NCBI GenBank assembly: GCA_023399355.1
Contig: JAEWQC010000330.1
Location: forward strand, 1-34,412
Direction: 5' to 3'
Source: Bacillota bacterium
GTDB taxonomy: Bacteria > Bacillota > Clostridia > Acetivibrionales > DTU013
Length of the DNA: 34,412 nt
The translations under genes and the position numbers were made by a program. Under the pieces are notes generated by a model that did not search any database, was not told the DNA's origin, and saw only the letters and a program-made list of their open reading frames with translations. Within the stretch, counting starts at the first letter, position 1; every line of letters starts with the position of its first letter. Below, in pieces: positions 24,625 to 32,967 of this stretch.

Positions 24625-26163
24625 ATGTCTAAAATGAAAAGGTCATTATGTCTGATCCTGGCAATCGTATTTGCTCTGGCATTAGTAATGACCGGATGTG
24701 GTACAAAGGATGCGGCAACGGATGCATCGTCAGCAGCGGCCACAACTGCAGCACCAGCCGGCACAGAAGCGGAGGCCGCACCTGCAGGTCCGCCCACTAC
24801 ACTCACATGGTACTGTGTAGGTCCCGGTCAGGAACCCGATACCGATGCCGTTTTGGCAGAAGTGAATAAATACTTGAAAGACAAGCTGAACGTTGAAATT
24901 AAAATGAATGTTCTGGCATATGGTGAGGCTTATAATAAAAAAGTAAACACCATGCTTTCAGCCGGTGAACCTTTTGACATTTGCTTCACGGCTGGTTGGG
25001 CTGCAGATATCAAGTTGAATTCTTCAAAGGGTTACTTTACAGAATTGGATGATTACCTTGCAAAAGACCCTACAATCACAAACATAGTTGGTCAATCCTT
25101 CATGAACGGTGTCAAGATCGGCGGAAAAACTTATGCTGTTCCCTGCAATAAAGAGATGGCACATGATTGGGGTTTCCTCCTCAAGAAAGATCTTGTTGAC
25201 AAATATGCTATTGATACGACTAAGATTAAGAAAATGGAAGACCTCGAACCATGGTTTGAAAAAATCAAGGTCGGCGAACCTGGTGTGACTCCTCTGCTTT
25301 CAGTAGAAATGGAAGCTCCCTTCAAACTCCTTGATTGGGACAATTTTGCAGACGATGATATTCCCGGTGCTTTATATCCCAGCAACGACAGTACAAAAGT
25401 AATAAATCAATTCATAACCCCTGAAGCTGTAAACCATTACAAGAAGATGCGTGAATATGCCCAGAAAGGTTATGTATCGGCAGATGCTGCGACGATGACC
25501 AATTTTAACGATCAATTGAAGACCAACAAATACTTCGCATGTGTCCAGTCCATGAAGCCCGGAAAAGCTGAAGAAATGAAAGGAACCACCGGCGGAATTG
25601 ACTGGGTGCAGGTTGATATTACGCCTGTTATGACAAACAACCGGGATTGCGGCGGTGGTGCGCTTCTTGCCATTCCATCCGCTTCAAAGAACAAGGATCT
25701 TGCATTCAAATTCATCAATATGCTTTATACTGACAAGACGCTGGTAAATATGCTTGTATATGGTATTGAGAATGTACACTACAAGAAGGTGTCCGACAAT
25801 GTGGTTCAGCTGCTTAAAAGTCCGGTAACATATGCAGCGGGAAACGGATGGAGATTCGGCGATTCACTGAAGGATTATCTGGTAGATAACGAAGATCCTC
25901 ACAAGTGGGAGAAATACGGAGAATTCAATAAGAAAGCTACTGGTCTTAACAGCCTCGGCTTCAGCTTTGACAGATCCAGTGTTGAACCTCAGATTGCTGC
26001 ATGCAAGCAGGTCATGCAAACTTACTATAAGCAACTGTTCACAGGAGCAGTTGATGTAGATCCGACCGTTAAGAAGATGACTGACGAACTGAATGCGGCT
26101 AAGGTAGACGAAGTACTTGCAGCAATGCAGACACAATACGATGCTTTCCTGAAAAACAAATAG
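24625..26163 (+). CDS. Extracellular solute-binding lipoprotein of the sugar ABC transporter (LplA/YtcQ-like)
   Basis: This 512-residue lipoprotein has a signal ending in the lipobox VMTGC (Cys about 25), then an Ala/Thr/Ser-rich tether of some 30 residues and the binding fold. Near the start of the fold is TLTWYCVGPGQEPDTDAV, followed by GEPFDICFTAGWAADIK and GGKTYAVPCNKEMAHDWGFLLKKDLVDKY. It belongs with the large LplA/YtcQ binding proteins that serve LplB/LplC permeases. The ATG has a perfect AAAGGAGG upstream, the best ribosome site of the operon, which fits the need for excess binding protein. It is the last gene before a terminator-like hairpin. Confidence 0.95.
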   Translation: MSKMKRSLCLILAIVFALALVMTGCGTKDAATDASSAAATTAAPAGTEAEAAPAGPPTTLTWYCVGPGQEPDTDAVLAEVNKYLKDKLNVEIKMNVLAYGEAYNKKVNTMLSAGEPFDICFTAGWAADIKLNSSKGYFTELDDYLAKDPTITNIVGQSFMNGVKIGGKTYAVPCNKEMAHDWGFLLKKDLVDKYAIDTTKIKKMEDLEPWFEKIKVGEPGVTPLLSVEMEAPFKLLDWDNFADDDIPGALYPSNDSTKVINQFITPEAVNHYKKMREYAQKGYVSADAATMTNFNDQLKTNKYFACVQSMKPGKAEEMKGTTGGIDWVQVDITPVMTNNRDCGGGALLAIPSASKNKDLAFKFINMLYTDKTLVNMLVYGIENVHYKKVSDNVVQLLKSPVTYAAGNGWRFGDSLKDYLVDNEDPHKWEKYGEFNKKATGLNSLGFSFDRSSVEPQIAACKQVMQTYYKQLFTGAVDVDPTVKKMTDELNAAKVDEVLAAMQTQYDAFLKNK

Positions 26164-26210
26164 ACGGGATATCCCTGCAAAAAGGTTAAAATCCCAGTGA
26201 ATGAAACAAA

Positions 26211-26250
26211 ATATGCAAGGGCGGGGATTACAACCCGCCCTTGTATATTT
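26211..26250 (+). terminator. Terminator after the transport operon
   Basis: CAAGGGCGGG (26216-26225) pairs perfectly with CCCGCCCTTG (26234-26243) across an 8-base loop. The stem extends through ATAT at its base (26211-26214 with 26245-26248), and T-rich sequence follows. Confidence 0.8.
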
Positions 26251-26351
26251 GTCAGGCAATTGCCGGAGGGAAGAGATACTAATTGAATGAGAACAGCAAT
26301 ATCATATGAAGTTATTGATGGGGAAGAAACCCGAATATTGTTCCAATTGGG

Positions 26352-26380
26352 TTGGATATTGTGATAGAATATGTTATATT
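26352..26380 (+). promoter_or_regulatory. Promoter of the cellobiose phosphorylase gene
   Basis: TTGGAT (26352-26357), a 17-base spacer and TATATT (26375-26380) lie 20 bases before the start codon. Together with the hairpin at 26211 this makes the GH94 gene a separate transcript from the transporter. Confidence 0.6.
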
Positions 26381-26401
26381 CTTTAATAATTGGAGGTTCA
26401 T

Positions 26402-28840
26402 ATGAAATACGGATATTTTGACGATGTAAACAGGGAATATGTCATCACCACTCCGGAAACCCCGAGCCCATGGATCAATTATTCAGGTACCGAGGATTTT
26501 TTCTCCCTAATATCGAATACAGCAGGCGGTTACAGCTTCTATAAGGATGCCAGACTCAGAAGGCTCACACGGTACAGGTATAATAATGTTCCGCTGGACA
26601 ATGGCGGAAGATATTTCTATATCAGGGATGAGAGCGGCGATTTCTGGTCTCCGGGATGGGCGCCGGTCAGGAAGGACCTTGATAAATATGAATGCAGGCA
26701 TGGACTTGGATATACCCGCATTTCCGGTGAAAGAGGCGGGATCGGAGCTGAAGTGCTCATTTTTGTACCCCGGAATTTCAATGGGGAAGTTCAGAAAGTC
26801 AGTATAAAAAATACCGGTAATCAGGCTAAGAAATTTACATTATTCTCGTTTATGGAATGGTGTCTTTGGAATGCATACGATGATATGACAAATTTCCAGA
26901 GAAATTTCAGCACAGGTGAAATTGAACTGGAAAACAACACAATTTATCATAAAACGGAATATAGGGAGAGACGCTCTCATTTCGCATTTTATTCTGTAAA
27001 TTCCGATATTACGGGATTTGATACGGACAGGAATTCTTTTGTAGGCCAATATAACGGTTTTGATTTACCCAAGGCGGTGGTTGCGGGCAAATCGACCAAT
27101 TCCATGGCTGATGGCTGGTCGCCGATTGCTTCCCATAGCTTTGACATCGCCCTGCAGCCCGGAGAGCAGAGGGATCTGGTCTTCCTGCTGGGTTATGTGG
27201 AAAATGAAGAGAATGACAAGTGGGAAGCACCGGGAATTATAAATAAAACAAGGGCAAAGGCCATGATTGCGAAATTCTCCACAGTCAAACAGGTGGAGGC
27301 GGCATTTACAGAACTGAAGGATCACTGGACGAGTCTGTTGTCCAAATATACTGTCAGAAGCGGAGATGCAAAGCTGGACCGTATGGTTAACATTTGGAAC
27401 CAGTACCAGTGCATGATTACCTTCAACCTGTCAAGAAGCGCTTCTTACTTTGAATCCGGCATAGGACGCGGAATGGGTTTCCGGGATTCCAATCAGGATA
27501 TCATCGGGTTTGTCCACCAGCTTCCCAACAGAGCAAAGGAAAGAATCCTTGACCTCGCGGCCACGCAACTGGAGGACGGAGGTGCATACCACCAGTATCA
27601 GCCCCTTACGAAAAAGGGTAACAATGAGATCGGCGGCAACTTCAATGATGACCCGCTTTGGTTGATTCTGTCCACAGCGCAGTATATCAAAGAGACCGGT
27701 GACTTCAGCATACTGGAGGAAATGGTTCCGTTCGACAATGACGTGGCAAAGGCAGCAAGGATGTTCGAACACCTGAGCAGATCCTTCTATCATGTGGTCA
27801 ACAACCTTGGACCGCATGGATTGCCGCTCATCGGCAGGGCAGACTGGAATGACTGCCTGAATTTGAATTGTTTCTCTACAGTACCGGATGAATCCTATCA
27901 GACAACGACAAGCAAGGATGGCAGAGTAGCTGAATCCGTCCTGATTGCAGGCATGTTCGTATTTATAGGTAACGAATTTGCAAAGATTTGTGAGAATATC
28001 GGCTTGTATGACGAGGCCGGAAAGGCCAGGAAACACATTCAAACCATGAAGGATACCGTACTGAAGGCTGGTTATGACGGAGAATGGTTCCTTCGCGCTT
28101 ATGATGACTTTGGTGACAAGGTCGGCAGCAGTGAAAATGAAGAAGGCAAGATATTCATAGAGACTCAGGGCTTTTGTGTTATGGCGGCAATCGGTCTTGA
28201 GAGCGGAGAGGCACAGAAGGCACTTGATTCGGCATGGAAGTACCTGGATACCCCGCACGGGATGGTGCTGCTGAACCCTCCGTATACAAGGTATCATGTC
28301 GAACTTGGGGAAATATCCTCCTATCCGCCGGGATACAAGGAAAATGCCGGGATATTCTGCCACAACAACCCTTGGATCATGGCGGCGGAAACCGTACTGG
28401 GCAGAGGTGACAAAGCTTTTGAATGCTATTCGAAGGTTGCTCCTGCATACAGGGAAGAAATCAGCGATGTTCACAGGATGGAACCCTATGTATACTCTCA
28501 GATGATCGCAGGCAAGGATGCGAAAAGGCATGGCGAGGCCAAGAATTCGTGGCTGACCGGAACTGCCGCCTGGAACTTTGCGGCGATTTCGCAATGGATA
28601 CTCGGTATCAAGCCTGATTTCCAGGGCCTTGCAATAGACCCCTGCATCCCAAAGTCCTGGGACGGTTTCAGCCTCACCAGGCATTTCAGGGGCGCAGTTT
28701 TTGAAATAGAAGTGAAGAATCCTCAGCATATTTCAAAAGGAGTCAAAAAGCTGATCATCGACGGCAAAGAGTTTATCGGCAACATCGTGCCGATATTCAG
28801 CGATGGAAAGACACATCATGTAGAGGTGGTAATGGGGTAG
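26402..28840 (+). CDS. cbp: Cellobiose phosphorylase (GH94)
   Basis: The enzyme splits cellobiose with phosphate into alpha-glucose 1-phosphate and glucose, saving ATP compared with hydrolysis. The product is 812 residues from the ATG at 26402 (GGAGG at 26392-26396; the upstream TTG at 26390 overlaps this site). It follows the known clostridial enzyme almost word for word by memory: FSLISNTAGGYSFYKDARLRR near 37-57 (here broken by few changes), RGMGFRDSNQDIIGFVHQ near 357, GRADWNDCLNLNCF near 478 with the catalytic general acid Asp in WND (about 484), and HGEAKNSWLTGTAAWN near 709. There is no signal peptide, so it acts in the cytoplasm. Length equals that of the Clostridium thermocellum enzyme (about 811). 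Cellodextrin phosphorylase is less likely because it is longer at the N terminus. Confidence 0.96.
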   Translation: MKYGYFDDVNREYVITTPETPSPWINYSGTEDFFSLISNTAGGYSFYKDARLRRLTRYRYNNVPLDNGGRYFYIRDESGDFWSPGWAPVRKDLDKYECRHGLGYTRISGERGGIGAEVLIFVPRNFNGEVQKVSIKNTGNQAKKFTLFSFMEWCLWNAYDDMTNFQRNFSTGEIELENNTIYHKTEYRERRSHFAFYSVNSDITGFDTDRNSFVGQYNGFDLPKAVVAGKSTNSMADGWSPIASHSFDIALQPGEQRDLVFLLGYVENEENDKWEAPGIINKTRAKAMIAKFSTVKQVEAAFTELKDHWTSLLSKYTVRSGDAKLDRMVNIWNQYQCMITFNLSRSASYFESGIGRGMGFRDSNQDIIGFVHQLPNRAKERILDLAATQLEDGGAYHQYQPLTKKGNNEIGGNFNDDPLWLILSTAQYIKETGDFSILEEMVPFDNDVAKAARMFEHLSRSFYHVVNNLGPHGLPLIGRADWNDCLNLNCFSTVPDESYQTTTSKDGRVAESVLIAGMFVFIGNEFAKICENIGLYDEAGKARKHIQTMKDTVLKAGYDGEWFLRAYDDFGDKVGSSENEEGKIFIETQGFCVMAAIGLESGEAQKALDSAWKYLDTPHGMVLLNPPYTRYHVELGEISSYPPGYKENAGIFCHNNPWIMAAETVLGRGDKAFECYSKVAPAYREEISDVHRMEPYVYSQMIAGKDAKRHGEAKNSWLTGTAAWNFAAISQWILGIKPDFQGLAIDPCIPKSWDGFSLTRHFRGAVFEIEVKNPQHISKGVKKLIIDGKEFIGNIVPIFSDGKTHHVEVVMG

Positions 28841-28881
28841 ACACACCAGCAAAGCCGCTTTAAAACAAATAATACGTGTCT

Positions 28882-28974
28882 AAAGAGGCTTTGGCCTGCA
28901 CCCTGCTTGACAGGAGAACTTTGCGGCTACAAAATGCTCCTGTCAAACCGCTGGAGCAGCCAAAGTCTTTTAAT
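28882..28974 (+). terminator. Large nested palindrome after cbp, terminator-like
   Basis: The outer arms AAAGAGGCTTTGGC (28882-28895) and GCCAAAGTCTTT (28959-28970) pair with a 2-base bulge. Inside, TTGACAGGAG (28907-28916) pairs with CTCCTGTCAA (28937-28946) perfectly. T-rich sequence follows the outer 3' arm. It may end the cbp transcript. Its nested form next to a transposase remnant also fits a REP-type element. Confidence 0.55.
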
Positions 28975-28983
28975 CAAGCAGAT

Positions 28984-29018
28984 TGATCAAGGGATGATCA
29001 AGGGGATGATCAAGGGGA
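28984..29018. repeat. 12-bp tandem repeat TGATCAAGGGGA, three copies
   Basis: Units at 28984-28994 (one base shorter), 28995-29006 and 29007-29018 abut the terminal codons of the transposase remnant on its 3' side. The repeat grows out of the AAGGGGACGG motif that encodes the end of that protein on the minus strand, so it looks like local slippage at the edge of the old element. Confidence 0.8.
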
Positions 29019-29120
29019 CGGTTCTTTTGATTATACTTGCGGAATTGTGCTTTGATTAATTCCTGTAACCCTTGCAATCTGCCTTTGTGTAACTCCGCGA
29101 ATTTCTTTGATTTTTCTTGG
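29005..29120 (-). pseudogene. Remnant of a REP-associated tyrosine (Y1, IS200-like) transposase, C-terminal end
   Basis: On the minus strand the codons from about 29110 down to 29047 read KIKEIRGVTQRQIARVTGI, then NQSTI, a helix-turn-helix typical of the C terminus of Firmicute REP-associated transposases. The frame then breaks: after STI the expected continuation (ASIIKRTVP) is found in another frame, consistent with two extra bases near 29045. The catalytic HUH domain is absent, so this is a short dead fragment. The frame stays open upstream to 29234 without further recognisable similarity. Family assignment is by memory of the ending ...STIARxIKRTVP. Confidence 0.55.
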
Positions 29121-29221
29121 CTTTTTCGTTTCTCTTTTTGGATCATCCGTATGAAGTGAAGATACCGGCTTTCTATTTAAAGAAGACTGAACCGGTGATC
29201 CGGGTTTGCGAAACGAACAGA

Positions 29222-29249
29222 TCAGGCAAAACAATGACTTTTTGCCTGA
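29222..29249. repeat. Perfect inverted repeat upstream of the GH43 gene
   Basis: TCAGGCAAAA (29222-29231) and TTTTGCCTGA (29240-29249) form a perfect 10-base-pair hairpin with an 8-base loop, about 60 bases before the GH43 start. It lacks a T-run beyond the stem. It may be an operator, an attenuator or the far border of the transposase remnant. I see no convincing -35/-10 pair for the GH43 gene between here and its start. Confidence 0.6.
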
Positions 29250-29311
29250 ATTCTGCAGGTGAATCGCTTGAATGTTTTTAGATATTCAATTGATGAAGAG
29301 GAGTGTTGGCA

Positions 29312-30736
29312 ATGAAAATGAAAAAGCAAGGACTGAATCCTTATCTTCCTTCCTGGGAGTATATCCCGGACGGAGAACCGTATGTATTTAATGGCAGAAT
29401 ATATGTTTATGGCTCTCATGACCGTTTTAACGGTCATGTCTATTGCCTGAACGATTATGTGTGCTGGTCGGCGCCTGTTGATGATCCTGGCGATTGGCGG
29501 TATGAAGGCGTGATATATAAAAAGACTGATGACCCGCTGAATCCGGACGGCAGCATGTGCCTTTATGCACCGGACATCACGGTCGGGCCGGATGGACGTT
29601 ATTATTTGTACTATGTGCTTGACAAGGTCTCGATTGTATCAGTGGCAGTCTGCGATACTCCTGCAGGCAAGTACGGATTCTATGGCTATGTTCATTATGC
29701 CGACGGGACCTGCCTGGGGGAAAGAGCAGACGATCAGCCCCAGTTCGATCCGGGAGTATTGACGGAAGGAAATCTAACGTACCTTTACACCGGTTTTTGC
29801 CCAATAGGAGACAAGTCGAGAAAAGGTCCCATGGCTACGGTGCTTGACGCAGATATGCTGACCGTCGTGGAAGAACCGGTATTCCTGGCACCGAGCGAGC
29901 CTTATGGCAAAGGCAGCGGGTATGAAGGCCATGAGTTTTTTGAGGCTCCGTCCATTAGAAAGAAAGGTGACACTTACTATTTCATCTATTCCTCGGTTGT
30001 CTTTCACGAATTGTGCTACTCCACCAGCAAGTACCCAACAAAGGACTTTGTATTCAGGGGAGTGATTGTGAGCAACAATGATCTTCATATAGGGACTTAT
30101 AAACCTGCGGGAAAACCGATGTTTTACGGTGGGAACAACCACGGCAGCATGATTGAAATCGATGGGAAATGGTACATTTTCTATCACAGGCATACCAACG
30201 GAACCAATTTCAGCCGGCAGGGCTGTGCAGAGCGGATTACTTTCCAAAGTGACGGCTCCATTCCCCAGGCGGAGATGACCTCCTGCGGTCTTAATGGGGG
30301 GCCTCTTGCCGGATACGGGGAGTATGCGGCGTATCTGGCCTGCAATCTCTTCTGCGGCGAGGAATCCATGTATACGGATTGGACAGCGTCATGGATGAAC
30401 AACCAGTTTCCAAAGATCACCCAGGACGGGAGAGATGGAGATGAGGAGATCGGTTATATTGCCAATATGAAAGCTTCCGCTACAGCCGGTTTCAAATATT
30501 TCGACTGCGGGGGGGTGCGGAAAGTAAAAATCAAGGTGCGTGGATATTGCAAGGGAGACTTTGCAGTAAAAATAGCCTGGAACGGAGAGCCGATTGGAAC
30601 GATTCCGGTGGATTTTACAAACGTATGGAAGGAATATCAAGCGGACATTGCGATTCCGGACGGCGTACAGTCACTGTATTTTACCTATATAGGTGAAGGA
30701 AGCGCAAGTCTGGCTTCCTTCACCCTGGAAAAATAG
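29312..30736 (+). CDS. Glycoside hydrolase family 43 (beta-xylosidase / alpha-arabinofuranosidase type) with C-terminal beta-sandwich
   Basis: The 474-residue enzyme has a five-bladed propeller of the GH43 type. The general-base Asp is in IPDGEPYVFNGRIYVYGSHD (about residue 20), the pKa-modulating Asp in YAPDITVGPDG (about 87), and the general-acid Glu in GHEFFEAPSI (about 211). HGSMIEIDGKWYIFYHRHT lies near 275. The last 130 residues form a CBM6-like beta-sandwich. There is no signal peptide, so it works on imported oligosaccharides in the cytoplasm. ATG 29312 has AAGAGGAG eight bases before it (GTG 29303 overlaps the site). Sequence alone does not separate xylosidase from arabinofuranosidase activity. 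The next gene, an esterase, follows after 106 bases and is probably co-expressed. Confidence 0.9.
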   Translation: MKMKKQGLNPYLPSWEYIPDGEPYVFNGRIYVYGSHDRFNGHVYCLNDYVCWSAPVDDPGDWRYEGVIYKKTDDPLNPDGSMCLYAPDITVGPDGRYYLYYVLDKVSIVSVAVCDTPAGKYGFYGYVHYADGTCLGERADDQPQFDPGVLTEGNLTYLYTGFCPIGDKSRKGPMATVLDADMLTVVEEPVFLAPSEPYGKGSGYEGHEFFEAPSIRKKGDTYYFIYSSVVFHELCYSTSKYPTKDFVFRGVIVSNNDLHIGTYKPAGKPMFYGGNNHGSMIEIDGKWYIFYHRHTNGTNFSRQGCAERITFQSDGSIPQAEMTSCGLNGGPLAGYGEYAAYLACNLFCGEESMYTDWTASWMNNQFPKITQDGRDGDEEIGYIANMKASATAGFKYFDCGGVRKVKIKVRGYCKGDFAVKIAWNGEPIGTIPVDFTNVWKEYQADIAIPDGVQSLYFTYIGEGSASLASFTLEK

Positions 30737-30762
30737 AAGAACACGCAATTCCCATTTCATAA

Positions 30763-30800
30763 ATGTCGTCATGGTCGCAGTAGTGAAGGGATGATGACAT
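30763..30800 (+). promoter_or_regulatory. Hairpin between the GH43 and esterase genes
   Basis: ATGTCGTCAT (30763-30772) pairs with ATGATGACAT (30791-30800) over ten positions with one wobble, around an 18-base loop. There is no T-run after it. It may modulate the downstream gene rather than end transcription. Confidence 0.4.
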
Positions 30801-30842
30801 CCATCGGGTTAAAAAGACTCAGAAAGGAAGGGATAGTCAAGT

Positions 30843-32384
30843 ATGCTGAGAACAGTAAAAGTGGAAAATGGCACGGTACAGGGACTACCTGCGGCAGATC
30901 CGCGCATCACATGTTTCAAAGGGATTCCTTTTGCCGCGCCGCCTGTGGGTGAAAACCGCTGGCGTGCCCCCCAGCCTGCAAAGGACTGGACGGGTGTGTT
31001 CAAAGCGTTCGAATTTGCGCCGATCTCCATGCAGCCGCCGACCTGGGAAGACAAAAGCAACATCTACACGAGGGAATGGGCGGTAGACCCGGACATCGCC
31101 ATGAATGAGGATTGCCTTTATTTGAATGTCTGGACGCCAGCTTGCAGTACCGCAGAAAAGCTCCCGGTGTTTGTCTGGTACTTCGGCGGAGCACTCCAGG
31201 TTGGGAATACCGCTGAGATGGAGTTTGACGGGGAGCGTATTGCCAGACGGGGTATCGTTGTGGTAACGGTAAATTACCGTCTGAATGCATTCGGCTATCT
31301 ATGCCATCCCGAAATCACAGCGGAGGCACCCGATGCCCCGGCCAATTTCGGCCACCTGGACCAGCAAGCCGGCACACGGTGGGTCAAACGCAACATAACG
31401 GCTTTCGGGGGTGATCCCGATCATATAACCATAGGCGGTCAATCCGCCGGTGGAGGAAGTGTACTGAATCAGCTCACATGCCCTGGGAATGAAGAACTTT
31501 TCCAGAGGGCAATTATTCAAAGCGGCATAATAATAGGGCTGTATCCGGGCAACCCTGCTCCGGGGATGCGACGCAGACTGGCAGAGGCGGAGCAGGATGG
31601 CCTGGAGTTTTTTGAATTTATTGGGGTCAGCTCACTCGCAGAAGCCCGTAAGCTCGACGCAGATTATGTTTGCGCCAAGGCAATGGAATTTCGGCACTTT
31701 GGATTCTGGGGCACTGTCATTGATGACCGGTTCAGCAAGGGAAATGCCTTCGAACTTTTTCTTCAGAACAAACGCTGGCCTGTGCCGGTACTCCTGGGAC
31801 ACACCTCTTCCGAATTCATATATTCTCCGAATGTCAGGACAATGGAAGAATTCCATGAAATGGCCATCTTGCTGTTCGGAAAGTCTGCCGCCGAATATCT
31901 TGCACTTTGCGGAGCAGAATCCGGTAGTGTTGAGGAAGCGGTAAAAAAAGCTTCTGTGAACGGAATCGAATATGCTGTCCGTATCGCAGCGCAGGCCAAT
32001 TCCGATATCGGCACCGGTATACCGATGTACTATTACAAATTTGACGCAGAAATACCAGGATGGGACAATCCAGGAACCTTCCACTCGGTGGATCTTTGGT
32101 TTTTCTTCGAGACGCTGGCGAAATGCTGGCGGCCTTTTATCGGCAAGCATTATGATCTTGCCAGGCAGATGTGCAATTACTGGGCCAATTTCATCCGGTC
32201 CGGAAATCCCAATGGAAAGGATTCTACCGGGGAGGATATGCCCCGGTGGGAGCCGTGTGCTGCAGGGACTACCTATGGTATGATATTCACAGAAGAGCCT
32301 GAATTTATCAAAGAACAACCGGAAGAACTGATGAAATTCCTGGTACGGGAATATTTCAAAAGCGGAACGGGAAGTATGGCATAA
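30843..32384 (+). CDS. Type B carboxylesterase (alpha/beta hydrolase)
   Basis: The 513-residue serine esterase has all hallmarks of the carboxylesterase type B family: FKGIPFAAPPVGENRWRAPQ near the start, EDCLYLNVWTP near 92-102, and the oxyanion-hole motif (WYFGGALQVG). The nucleophile elbow GGQSAGG has Ser 201, the acid is Glu 324 in GHTSSEF, and His 414 is in GTFHSVDLWFF. There is no signal peptide. ATG 30843 has AAAGGAAGGG upstream. Its place after a GH43 enzyme suggests removal of acetyl or similar esters from imported xylan fragments, but the family is broad and the natural substrate is not shown by sequence. Confidence 0.92.
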   Translation: MLRTVKVENGTVQGLPAADPRITCFKGIPFAAPPVGENRWRAPQPAKDWTGVFKAFEFAPISMQPPTWEDKSNIYTREWAVDPDIAMNEDCLYLNVWTPACSTAEKLPVFVWYFGGALQVGNTAEMEFDGERIARRGIVVVTVNYRLNAFGYLCHPEITAEAPDAPANFGHLDQQAGTRWVKRNITAFGGDPDHITIGGQSAGGGSVLNQLTCPGNEELFQRAIIQSGIIIGLYPGNPAPGMRRRLAEAEQDGLEFFEFIGVSSLAEARKLDADYVCAKAMEFRHFGFWGTVIDDRFSKGNAFELFLQNKRWPVPVLLGHTSSEFIYSPNVRTMEEFHEMAILLFGKSAAEYLALCGAESGSVEEAVKKASVNGIEYAVRIAAQANSDIGTGIPMYYYKFDAEIPGWDNPGTFHSVDLWFFFETLAKCWRPFIGKHYDLARQMCNYWANFIRSGNPNGKDSTGEDMPRWEPCAAGTTYGMIFTEEPEFIKEQPEELMKFLVREYFKSGTGSMA

Positions 32385-32703
32385 AGTTATTGTGGAATTA
32401 CCGGGTACTAACGAAGGAAAACCTTTGTGAAGAGGCAGTCGGTACTATGGCTAATTGAGTTCATCCTGGACGGCCTGGTGGTGGAATGGTGAGAAATGAA
32501 TGAAGGGTGAAAAGGGTATGTACTGCATGATTTTTCTCCAGGTGAGGTTCTCCTCCAGGACTAGGAAATGAAAAGAAGAATTATAATCAACCCTTACACA
32601 ATCTCGAAAACAATTCTGATCCTGTACACAGGCATTAGCAAAATCAATAGCCGTAATGTATTAAAAATAGTACATAACATTGTGAAATATTTATTATCCA
32701 ATG
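32385..32703. other. Intergenic stretch without a recognisable gene
   Basis: About 320 bases follow the esterase gene. No clear terminator was found. CTCCAGG recurs around 32540-32560, and a frame at 32568-32753 could give a 61-residue Ile/Asn/Lys-rich peptide with only a weak ribosome site. It overlaps the promoter at 32704 and is not accepted as a gene. Confidence 0.5.
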
Positions 32704-32732
32704 TTGAATATTGCACTGTTAAATGTTATAAT
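32704..32732 (+). promoter_or_regulatory. Promoter of the hydrogenase-type operon
   Basis: TTGAAT (32704-32709), a 17-base spacer and TATAAT (32727-32732) form a good sigma-A promoter. The transcript would carry a leader of about 230 bases, including the 10-bp repeats at 32771 and the Rex-like site at 32887. Confidence 0.6.
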
Positions 32733-32770
32733 GTTTTTAAATCCATACAATAGTTATTTAATTAACAAAC

Positions 32771-32810
32771 ATCACAGAGCATCACAGAGCATCACAGAGC
32801 ATCACAGAGC
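32771..32810. repeat. 10-bp tandem repeat ATCACAGAGC, four exact copies
   Basis: Four identical copies run from 32771 to 32810, followed by a partial copy (ATCATCC). They lie in the leader between promoter and first gene of the NuoE/NuoF operon. Identical copies point to recent expansion, and copy number may vary between strains. Confidence 0.95.
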
Positions 32811-32886
32811 ATCATCCATTCATAGCGCTACATCATCGTAGACATCCGGGACACTTTTAGCGGGCTGCAAGTTATACTGCCAACGA

Positions 32887-32904
32887 TTGTTAAAAATTAA
32901 CCAA
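32887..32904 (+). promoter_or_regulatory. Possible Rex (redox repressor) site
   Basis: TTGTTAAAAATTAACCAA is close to the Rex operator consensus TTGTTAAnnnnTTAACAA, but one arm is shifted by one base (TTAACCAA). Rex senses the NADH/NAD+ ratio and commonly controls fermentation and hydrogenase genes in clostridia, which fits the genes downstream. The site lies well after the proposed start of transcription, so it would act as a roadblock or serve a second promoter. Confidence 0.35.
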
Positions 32905-32967
32905 AGTCTAATTGAATATCGGATCAAAATCGCATTCTGCTTGAAAAGGCATCTTCAAGGAGGTTTT

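Noticed and set aside
27431..28729. 432-codon minus-strand frame inside the cellobiose phosphorylase gene
   Set aside because: It is a shadow of a well-recognised GH94 gene, with no family resemblance and no ribosome site.
32600..32720. Second Rex-like half site TTGTGAAAT near 32680
   Set aside because: The matching inverted half is absent, so it is below what I would call a site.
32568..32753. 61-codon Ile/Asn/Lys-rich frame before the NuoE-like gene
   Set aside because: Weak start site, overlaps a good promoter, and composition follows the local A+T richness.
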